NCBI GenBank assembly: GCA_028565715.1
Contig: JAOXYC010199018.1
Location: forward strand, 1 to 11,786
Direction of reading: 5' to 3'
DNA from: Phoronis pallida
Taxonomy: Eukaryota > Phoronida > Phoronidae
Length of the DNA stretch: 11,786 nucleotides
This document shows positions 5,201-10,242 of this stretch, piece by piece. The first letter of the stretch is position 1, and each line of letters opens with the position of its first letter. The notes under the pieces were generated by a model that was not told the origin of the DNA, ran no database searches, and worked only from the letters and a program-made list of their open reading frames with translations. The translations under genes were made by a program, and so were the position numbers.

Positions 5201-8088
5201 TTTCAAAAAAAGAGTATTCATTCATAACTTATTAAGTTCTATTTATAAATATGCCTCTGATATGAAGTGATAAAAAGGAAATAATTTTTCTTTTAGAACT
5301 TCAGCCGTTTCCGGAGTTGGAAAAACCTAAAAAAGTGTTCTGCTATAATATACAGATGGCAGTGCCATGTCCTAGACTACCTACTGTTGAACACTTCAAT
5401 GAGGGTGATAACATGACGCTACGATATAAAGGGGAAACACAGAAAATTAATATTCACCATTTTCAAAAACTAGTAAGTGTGTTTACGTTTATTTACACTC
5501 ATTGGTGTTTGTGAACATGAAGTGTTCTATTTGCCTCAGTAAGGGAATTACCATTGGTCGATTAGCTGCTTCACAGGTGTCATCAAATTGCAATATATTA
5601 GTTTGTTCTCGATACAGTTTTTGCTAGTGGAGCAACTCCTAGATTAAGGTATTTGTGTACCATACACGTTGAGGTATAATAAAAATCTGAAAATTTTGAG
5701 GTGGACTTTTGCATCTCAAATGTATAATCAGTACAAGTGCATTTATATAATCAAGAATTGTTTTAATTGGGGAGTGGACTTACACAAGAGTTTGAGCTTA
5801 TTGTTTATTGCACTGGTCAAGTTATTGATATGTCAGTATTACAACATAGTTATTACAGTTCTGACCTGTTTCTTTACTCAGGAGCAGCTATATAAACTAA
5901 ATTGTCGTGAAGACTATAAATTCGACAACTTCCTGGCAAGAACATGGTGCTTACTAAGAAGATATCAGGTACAGTTTTCTTATTTATCACCATGAAAATT
6001 GAAAAGTGAATTTTGTTGTATGAAATCCTTCCCCCAGTCACAGTAAACTTCACAAGGCCATAAGCTATCCTGGTGTTTAAGGTGTTGATAGGGTGTCAAC
6101 CCATCACAGGTTACTTGCAACCCCTAGTCAACAAAAAGTAGTATCAAAAAGTGTCCATATATAAAACTGGACCCATTTTTCAATTTGAATAGATTTCAAT
6201 ATTTATTTATCTGTTTGAATATCTTTCTGTATTGATAAGAAACAAATGATGAACCCTTGATAACCATGATGTCGAACAACTCAATAATTCACGATAATAC
6301 ATTGACATTTTGATTCAAATTACTAGAATTATTCTCTGTAAATGTTTTTCATTAAATATATTTTTCAGACATTATTTGGAATTTCACGGAATGAGGGGTT
6401 CGGACTTCAAGGTGCTCTACCAGTGTCAGTGTTTGAGTGTTTACACAGGGTGTTTGGGGTGACGTTTGAATGCTTTGCTTCACCACTCAACAGTTATTTT
6501 AAACAGTACTGTTCAGCATTCAAGGACACTGACTCATATTATGGCTCAAGGGGGTTAGTATTGCAACCTTGCAACCAGCTTTTGACAAAATGTTTATTTT
6601 TTATTAAAACGCAGTGTGAAATATTAATTTTTGTAACCCAATATTCTAATGATTAGGTCTGTTCCATTAGAATTTTACCTTTAATTTTCTGGATCTTGGG
6701 AGACATCTCGTCTCCTTCAATGGAGTGGTGGGAATGGTCTTCGTCCCTGAGATCTCGAGAGATGCCGTAAGTGTCTGTCCCAAGTAGACGGCAGTGATAA
6801 ATGATAAAATGTGAACAATGATCTTGATTGAAAAGAGAAAGATCAGTGCTGTGAAGAAGTGTACTTCTTGAGCTTCAACATGGGTGAATATCACTGCTTT
6901 GACAATGCACCTTAGGGGTCTCGGCTCTAAGATGTGTGATATAAGTGAGTTTGTAGCATTTCCAAAAATTATTGACAAAAATTGATGAAACTAACAGAAA
7001 ATGCTTTCCTTATATTTCAGGCCAATATTAGACTTCCATCCAATAGCAGGGTCTTTTGAGGCTAATCCACCATTTTGTGAAGAACTTATGGAAGCCATGG
7101 TCGACCATTTTGAGGTAAGCAACCTTTCTCTGATTAGTTATGACAGTTCTATGATATAGGCTAATGACAGTTCGACGATCAGCTTATAGACATATAGATA
7201 TATTGAGTTTAATTTCATAGTGACTCAAGTTTTAAACTTTTAAGTTTTTTCTTTGCTTGGATAATGGAGGTTGAGGTTAAAACCTCCATTTTCCAAGCAA
7301 AGTGCCTGTATGTAGACAACATGTATATGAACAATACATTTTTGAAGTGAAATTCAAAAGTTGCAATCAAGGTTTCTAGTCATGTCTTACTAATAACACT
7401 TTCTTGTTACAGAGCCTACTGTCAGAGTCGCAAGAACCACTCTCCTTCATCGTATTCATCCCTGAGTGGCGAGATCCCCCCACTGAAGCACATGTCAGAC
7501 TAGAATCTAGTCAATTCAAGAAGAAACAAATCATTATTCCTGCATTTGAACACGAATATCGCCATGGATTTCAGCATGTCTGTTTAGAGTAAGCATTTAA
7601 GAAATTTATTTTTATGAATTGTTCTTTTATTAAAGCAAAACTTACCTGCATTCATTACCGAAGTGCAGCCATGTATTATTATTATTGAAATAAGAATCCC
7701 ACATCTCTGACCTGGGAATTTGACCTAGTGACAACTAGTCAGTTTCTCTACCCTCCAGAGGTTAACAATTGGGAATGCTGAAAATAAACTTGGGTGACCC
7801 TATACGTGATTGAGGGTATGCAGTCAATTGGTGTAAAAGCCCCAAAATGGCATGTTTTTTCAAAAAGGGATAAACTTTTTCCGAAAAAAACAGAATCTCT
7901 GTTTACGTCATTCACTATGTCATCACTTTTATTATAGGAGCGAGCTGAGTATCAAGTCGGGTCATGGGACGCTGGTAATCTTCCTACAGAATGAAGCTGG
8001 CTTTAACAAGTGGGGACCAACACCAGAGAGGGTGAAAGAACTGATATTAGCATATCAGCCTAAAACAGCACCGGTTGAAAGCATATAA
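590..8088 (+). CDS. PCIF1: PCIF1/CAPAM, cap-specific mRNA (2'-O-methyladenosine-N6-)-methyltransferase, 13 coding exons
   Basis: Joined exons 590-655, 926-1099, 1882-2078, 2489-2643, 3391-3622, 4098-4197, 4684-4846, 5297-5472, 5882-5968, 6369-6553, 7021-7114, 7413-7588 and 7938-8088 give 651 codons plus TAA; all introns are GT-AG and all phases agree. The enzyme N6-methylates 2'-O-methyladenosine next to the m7G cap, using S-adenosylmethionine, and is recruited by the phosphorylated RNA polymerase II CTD. Visible parts: a WW domain at about residues 40-75 (W48, the YYFN motif at 60-63, W71, P74); a Ser/Pro-rich linker with basic patches KRR 126-128 and KR 139-140, a probable nuclear signal; a helical region at about 180-420; and the methyltransferase core with FECFASPLN (483-491), GSFEANPPF (522-530, catalytic NPPF 527-530), FIPEW (558-562) and PAFEHEYR (586-593). 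The family is about 700 residues in vertebrates; most of the difference is a missing C-terminal tail. No frameshift or stop was seen. The start ATG at 590 has A at -3. Confidence 0.96.
926..1099 (+). CDS. PCIF1: PCIF1 coding exon 2 (residues 23-80), WW domain
   Basis: The acceptor is TTTTACAG and the donor GTACCA, with phase 0 at both ends. The exon carries the whole WW module: [10 protein letters not shown] leading in, the aromatic YYFN strand, and a second Trp and Pro in SLWEMP. In this family the WW domain binds the Ser5-phosphorylated CTD of RNA polymerase II. Being phase 0 at both ends, the exon could be skipped without shifting the frame; that is an inference only. Confidence 0.95.
1122..1200. 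repeat. 24-bp near-perfect inverted repeat with 31-bp loop
   Basis: The left arm 1122-1145 and right arm 1177-1200 are reverse complements with one mismatch (23 of 24). The arms are very AT-rich. The pair begins 22 bases after the exon 2 donor, so the transcript could form a stem close to the 5' splice site. It may be a degenerate MITE or a chance AT-rich foldback. Confidence 0.8.
1427..1559. repeat. Long imperfect palindrome (foldback/MITE-like), nearly no loop
   Basis: The two halves meet at base 1492 (ATGAA-G-TTCAT, 1487-1497) and pair outwards for about 65 bases at roughly 80% identity with a few one-base gaps. The best block is GTTTGAATATGAGG (1444-1457), matched by its reverse complement around 1528-1541. 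Weaker pairing continues to about 1414 and 1572. No flanking target duplication or coding sequence was seen. Such a structure suits a palindromic MITE or two head-to-head copies of a short element. Confidence 0.8.
1882..2078 (+). CDS. PCIF1: PCIF1 coding exon 3 (residues 81-146), Ser/Pro linker and nuclear signal
   Basis: The acceptor is TTTGTAG and the donor GTAAGA, ending in phase 2. The sequence is rich in Pro, Ser and Thr with several SP/TP dipeptides. Two basic patches (HKRR near 125-128 and AKR at 138-140) are spaced like a bipartite nuclear localisation signal. The linker probably separates the WW domain from the catalytic body. Confidence 0.92.
2200..2229. repeat. (AAT)10 microsatellite
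   Basis: Ten uninterrupted AAT units directly next to the GCGC-motif fragment at 2230-2285. This is the typical position of the variable tail of a non-LTR or SINE-type element inserted in the minus orientation. Confidence 0.95.
2230..2290 (-). mobile_element. Short SINE/non-LTR 3'-end-like fragment with AAT tail
   Basis: After the AAT run comes TTGGTGCTTATATAGCGCTT, then a second AAAGCGCTTTACA block (2258-2270) and ATGATTATTTTCCC. Paired AGCGCTTT motifs followed by a TTACAAT(T/G)ATTATT-like stretch are, from memory, a common dispersed repeat end in marine invertebrates and fish. The fragment is short and degraded. No coding part is present, and family assignment needs a repeat library. Confidence 0.5.
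2489..2643 (+). CDS. PCIF1: PCIF1 coding exon 4 (residues 146-198)
   Basis: The acceptor is CATTTCAG and the donor GTACTA. It encodes [10 protein letters not shown] followed by a proline-rich stretch and the start of a helix ([15 protein letters not shown]). This is the entry to the helical domain that packs on the methyltransferase core. Confidence 0.93.
2644..3390 (+). other. PCIF1: PCIF1 intron 4, no recognised feature
   Basis: A 747 bp AT-rich intron. Only small palindromes were seen, such as ATGCTAT/ATAGCAT at 2804-2822 and GGAATATTCC at 3121-3130. A chance C/D-box-like pair at 2707 and 2776 was examined and dismissed. The minus-strand open frame at 3335-3586 is a shadow of exon 5. Confidence 0.75.
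3391..3622 (+). CDS. PCIF1: PCIF1 coding exon 5 (residues 198-275)
   Basis: The acceptor is TTGAACAG and the donor GTGAGC; the split codons join to Gly at the start and Arg at the end. It contains [12 protein letters not shown], conserved SEPFFPSDC and a Lys/Arg-rich helix ending [11 protein letters not shown]. It belongs to the helical domain. Confidence 0.94.
3623..4097 (+). other. PCIF1: PCIF1 intron 5, no recognised feature
   Basis: A 475 bp intron. A minus-strand frame of 111 codons (3711-4046) has no domain, signal or family look, so I treat it as chance. The palindrome GCACCCTGGGTGC near 3846 is too short to interpret. Confidence 0.7.
4098..4197 (+). CDS. PCIF1: PCIF1 coding exon 6 (residues 275-308)
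   Basis: The acceptor is TCCTACAG and the donor GTAAGA, ending in phase 0. It encodes [18 protein letters not shown] and ASYEDYL, typical of the PCIF1 helical region. Confidence 0.94.
4198..4683 (+). other. PCIF1: PCIF1 intron 6, no recognised feature
   Basis: A 486 bp intron, about 75% AT in its second half. A plus-strand open frame at 4340-4573 is Lys/Ile/Phe-rich as expected from AT-rich DNA and has no recognisable content. Confidence 0.7.
4684..4846 (+). CDS. PCIF1: PCIF1 coding exon 7 (residues 309-363)
   Basis: The acceptor is GAATTTTCAG and the donor GTAGGG. It encodes helices [10 protein letters not shown] and a Cys/His-rich segment (C318, H319, H321, C323, then further His/Cys). 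I do not claim metal binding, since the family is not known as a zinc protein. Confidence 0.94.
4847..5296 (+). other. PCIF1: PCIF1 intron 7, no recognised feature
   Basis: A 450 bp AT-rich intron in which I see no repeat, RNA or coding signal. Its acceptor is preceded by a good pyrimidine tract (TTTTTCTTTTAG). Confidence 0.75.
5297..5472 (+). CDS. PCIF1: PCIF1 coding exon 8 (residues 363-421)
   Basis: The acceptor is CTTTTAG and the donor GTAAGT, phase 0 at the end. It encodes [18 protein letters not shown], then a charged loop and a beta-rich segment ([13 protein letters not shown]). This is the transition into the methyltransferase core. Confidence 0.94.
5473..5881 (+). other. PCIF1: PCIF1 intron 8, no recognised feature
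   Basis: A 409 bp intron. The open frame that runs through its 3' half into exon 9 (from 5669) is the exon 9 frame left open by chance in the intron. No repeats were recognised. Confidence 0.75.
5882..5968 (+). CDS. PCIF1: PCIF1 coding exon 9 (residues 422-450)
   Basis: The shortest internal exon, 29 codons, phase 0 at both ends; acceptor TTTACTCAG, donor GTACAG. It encodes a helix ending [13 protein letters not shown]. Skipping would keep the frame but remove part of the catalytic body. Confidence 0.93.
5969..6368 (+). other. PCIF1: PCIF1 intron 9, with a decayed repeat fragment
   Basis: A 400 bp intron. Its first part contains a GC-richer SINE-like remnant (about 6028-6130, described separately). 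The rest is AT-rich and featureless up to the acceptor at 6361-6368. Confidence 0.75.
6028..6130 (-). mobile_element. Decayed SINE-like repeat fragment
   Basis: Read on the minus strand, the segment gives GGGTTGCAAGTAACC, CTGTGATGGGTTGACACCC and later CAGGATAGCTTATGGCC. The order CTGTGATGG..GRCACCC..GGATAGC resembles a widespread SINE/LINE-tail repeat of fish and marine invertebrates as I remember it. It is diverged and lacks a clear tRNA-like head or terminal duplication. It could be unrelated sequence; a repeat-library search would decide. Confidence 0.45.
6369..6553 (+). CDS. PCIF1: PCIF1 coding exon 10 (residues 451-512)
   Basis: The acceptor is ATTTTTCAG. The donor is GTTAGT at 6554, chosen because the split GG|G codon then reads into GPILDF. 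It contains [16 protein letters not shown] and FECFASPLN, strongly conserved core methyltransferase blocks. Confidence 0.94.
6554..7020 (+). other. PCIF1: PCIF1 intron 10, with a GC-richer antisense-open segment
   Basis: A 467 bp intron. The stretch about 6685-6955 differs from the other introns in being less AT-rich and more complex. It is open on the minus strand for 103 codons (6978-6667) and, in an overlapping second minus frame, for roughly 70 codons. Neither peptide is recognisable to me. A fragment of a transposed gene or mobile element is more likely than a nested gene. Confidence 0.55.
7021..7114 (+). CDS. PCIF1: PCIF1 coding exon 11 (residues 512-543), catalytic NPPF motif
   Basis: The acceptor is ATATTTCAG and the donor GTAAGC. 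It holds [18 protein letters not shown] at 527-530 matches the [DNS]PP[YFW] class of N6-adenine methyltransferases and is the catalytic site of PCIF1. Its intact form predicts an active enzyme. Confidence 0.97.
7115..7412 (+). other. PCIF1: PCIF1 intron 11, with a tight hairpin and a small duplication
   Basis: A 298 bp intron. It contains a 22-bp-stem hairpin at 7251-7302 and a short imperfect direct repeat, ATGACAGTTC followed by GAT, at 7140-7155 and 7164-7179 (24 bp apart). Confidence 0.75.
7251..7302. repeat. 22-bp inverted repeat with 8-base loop
   Basis: The left arm 7251-7272 and right arm 7281-7302 pair in 21 of 22 positions around the loop GAGGTTAA. Pairing does not extend beyond the arms. 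The RNA would be a stable 52-nt hairpin. It is shorter than a usual animal pre-microRNA and lacks a lower stem, so a foldback-element remnant is at least as likely. Confidence 0.85.
7413..7588 (+). CDS. PCIF1: PCIF1 coding exon 12 (residues 544-602)
   Basis: The acceptor is TGTTACAG and the donor GTAAGC. It encodes [15 protein letters not shown], a basic KKK loop (579-581) and PAFEHEYR, the most recognisable C-terminal signature of PCIF1. Confidence 0.96.
7589..7937 (+). other. PCIF1: PCIF1 intron 12, with a tRNA-SINE-like remnant
   Basis: A 349 bp intron. It contains the SINE-like segment at 7674-7765 and a small imperfect inverted repeat of poly-T and poly-A runs around 7853-7889. Otherwise it is featureless. 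Confidence 0.7.
7674..7765 (-). mobile_element. Degenerate tRNA-derived SINE-like fragment with short AAT tail
   Basis: On the minus strand it reads GGAGGGTAGAGAAACTGACTA, then TAGGTCAAATTCCCAGG, then CAATAATAATAATAC. GGGTAGAG followed about 30 bases later by a B-box-like GGTCAAATTCCC (compare GGTTCAAATCCC) is the layout of a tRNA-derived SINE head, and the AAT run looks like a tail. It is too diverged to fold as a tRNA and too short to be a whole SINE. Confidence 0.4.
7938..8088 (+). CDS. PCIF1: PCIF1 coding exon 13 (residues 602-651) and stop
   Basis: The acceptor is TTTATTATAG. It encodes the last core strand TLVIFLQN and the conserved [14 protein letters not shown] helix, then ten residues and TAA at 8086-8088. 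The Ser-rich extension of vertebrate proteins is absent. Bases around the stop are partly repeated about 59 bp downstream. Confidence 0.95.
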
Positions 8089-8504
8089 ATGGGGTTGAGG
8101 AGTGGATACCAGATTAGTCTAAAACAGCACTAGTTGAATGAGAGGGAAATCTCTGTAAAGGATGTGCTACAAACCAATTTTCATCGATCTTTTTTTGACA
8201 GTGCATGGCAGATTTCACAATATAAGGAATTTCCAGATGCAATCACATGTATAAATTAGTATTCTCTCATCAGACCAGATACATTTTTGATGAAATTTCT
8301 ATATGTTATCTGATTTCATTGCAAAGGTCAGAGCCATGTGAGAATTCACTGAATATCAAGGACTCTCATGCCTTTCATCTTGGCAATTTATTTTGGTGTA
8401 ACTAAAGGTTTTCGCTGAAAATTAGATTGTGACAAAACAGACATTGGTTTGACGCACATTCTCAATACTAAACTCAGTGCTGAAAACGGGGAAATACTAG
8501 TACT

Positions 8505-8851
8505 TGTACATAGTTTTAAAGGTTTTCCATCTGTTATTCATTTGAATGTAGTTTAGTTTTAACTTCCCCACCTAGGAAACTGTATTTATTTGACTAGAAC
8601 AACATGTGAGTTCTCGAAAATTTTATTTTGTTTCTGCAGTCACCAATTTTGTTTTATATTTCCTTTCAAGCAGATTTGAATTTGGTGAGGGAAATATTAT
8701 TTTAACCTTTTTTATGTCAGCTCTTAGTGTAAAGTAGGTCATTAAATTTTGTTTTAATGTTCGTCTCTTGAGGTTGATCCGTTTTATAGAGTTATTTTTA
8801 ATTTTGGTTTTTATTTTTAATTTAAATATGTATATAGATAAATTGTAAATA
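8505..8851 (+). promoter_or_regulatory. PCIF1: Three Pumilio-type response elements in the PCIF1 3' UTR
   Basis: UGUACAUA at 8505-8512, UGUAUAUA at 8829-8836 and UGUAAAUA at 8844-8851 all match the PUF/Pumilio consensus UGUANAUA exactly. The last two are separated by only seven bases. Pumilio proteins usually repress or destabilise such mRNAs. In AT-rich DNA such 8-mers also occur by chance. Confidence 0.5.
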
Positions 8852-9757
8852 TTTGCTCCTTTTTGTTGGGAATAGACAGAGGAGAAAATCATGATGATGG
8901 GGATAGAAATTCAGGGTTTGAGTGAATCATGGTTATTAAAAACTCAATTTATAAGTTAATGGAAGTCACTTGTGACGTCTTAGAGGTTGTAAAATTTTTA
9001 ATCATTTTGTTTTTTTTTCTCATGGGTCCATTTATCATCATTTCAATTTTTACCATTTTGTTGATCACCATTTTTATATCCCTGGCTTTGGATCAGTGTT
9101 TTTTTTTTACGTTACTAAACAGTCGTATTATAAACTTATTGCTTTTGTGTTATATTACTGATATCAGCCTAAATGTCAACTTGATCACTCAAACTTTTAA
9201 ATTATCCTATTAAGGGCCTACATATTATTTCCTCAATCTTAATACAGTACTGAAAATCGATTTTTCTGATGTAACTGCCATTTTAAAAGGTTTCAACATT
9301 ATAATGCTTTATATTAGTTTTACGAAATAGGCGCTCATCAGTTCAAATTTAACAGATTATGATATATTGTGTAACGAGTTACTCTCGCAACAGTGATAAA
9401 TTATCTTACGATAGTAGTGACGGGCTGCATATTTTGTTGTAAAATGTTCTCAGAACCATGACACTTCTGTCATCTGTTCTTTACTGTGCAGACAACCCAA
9501 CCAGGAATCGCCAAACTCAACCTAAGTTCTTGAAAGTGATCCAACTTTGGAAAAAAGAGCAGAGTTTGGTTTGGAAATCCCGAGTCATCTTTTAATGTCC
9601 TATTCAATTGGTGTCATTTTGTTGTCAGAAAAGTAAAGTTGTTTTTAAGAATCTAGAAAGTGTTTCCATATAAGTCTGATTTAGGTATAATGACATTAGG
9701 CTGTACAGACCGTCAACTCTAGTTCGGACAATCTGTGTTTTTGTATTAATTGTATCA

Positions 9758-9763
9758 AATAAA
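9758..9763 (+). terminator. PCIF1: PCIF1 polyadenylation signal
   Basis: A canonical AATAAA, preceded by two TGTA/TTGTAT motifs (CFIm-type) and followed by T-rich then GT-containing sequence (about 9794-9808). It is the only AATAAA found in the presumed 3' UTR. Cleavage is expected at roughly 9775-9787. Confidence 0.75.
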
Positions 9764-9849
9764 TGTAATTTTTGAATATCATTTCATTAAATGGATTGTT
9801 TATACGTGTCAATTATAAATCATAATTTAAAACCAAAGTATCCGTTTGT

Positions 9850-10153
9850 TTTTCTATAAAAAAAACATTTTATTACTCATTAACATACACTTCATCCCGT
9901 ATGGATACAGCCACAGTGACAAGTTACTCCACATGGAATTGTCAAATTGAATCATTAGAGAACCTAACAAGTCAACAACATAATAAGGTCCGTAATTTGT
10001 AAAAACGAGTTGAAAGAATCTAATAAGTGGAAGGTTCATAATTTGAATGCATTTTAAAATGTGAAAATGATGTTTGCTGAATCGAATCATACATGAAGCA
10101 CACAATGAACAATGATATTGATTTAATTTCAAACCACCATTGATCAGTTCTTC
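9850..10153 (-). other. CTNNBL1: CTNNBL1 3' untranslated region
   Basis: About 300 bases between the CTNNBL1 stop codon and the predicted cleavage site. An open minus-strand frame at 10132-9854 falls wholly inside it, has no homology to the gene that I can see, and is taken as chance. Confidence 0.65.
9869..9874 (-). terminator. CTNNBL1: CTNNBL1 polyadenylation signal
   Basis: TTTATT on the plus strand is AATAAA on the minus strand, 280 bases downstream of the CTNNBL1 stop. Cleavage is expected near 9840-9860. It faces the PCIF1 signal across only about 105 bases. Confidence 0.7.
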
Positions 10154-10242
10154 TCAGAAGTTGTCGAGGAGTGTGAGAATTCTATTCTGTTCAGCTTCCC
10201 TGCTTTCTTTATCTTTTGAGTCACCAATATTACCAGCATACT
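10154..10242 (-). CDS. CTNNBL1: CTNNBL1 last coding exon and stop
   Basis: The acceptor is GTTTTTTCAG on the minus strand. It encodes EYAGNIGD, a charged variable stretch, then EQNRILTLLDNF and TGA (plus-strand TCA at 10154-10156). The closing LL-NF motif matches the family C-terminus. Confidence 0.94.

Larger units (their letters stand above)
8089..9780 (+). other. PCIF1: PCIF1 3' untranslated region
   Basis: From the stop codon to about 17 bases past the AATAAA at 9758-9763. It is AT-rich with long T runs (about 9007-9016 and 9101-9109), three UGUANAUA sites, and ATTAAA hexamers at 8741-8746 and 8935-8940 that might give shorter transcripts. Open frames at 8623-8892 (minus) and 8929-9213 (plus) are low-complexity chance frames. 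The extent is inferred from signals, not from transcript data. Confidence 0.7.

Noticed and set aside
6667-6978. Reading the intron 10 antisense frame as a nested multipass membrane protein gene
   Set aside because: No recognisable family, no convincing minus-strand acceptor, and competing open frames in the same strand; kept only as an unexplained segment.
8929-9213. Plus-strand open frame rich in Ile, Leu and Phe resembling a membrane protein
   Set aside because: The hydrophobicity comes from T-rich low-complexity DNA in the PCIF1 3' UTR; no splice or start context supports it.
9854-10132. Minus-strand open frame of 92 codons downstream of CTNNBL1
   Set aside because: It lies entirely inside the CTNNBL1 3' UTR, after the conserved family C-terminus and before the polyadenylation signal.
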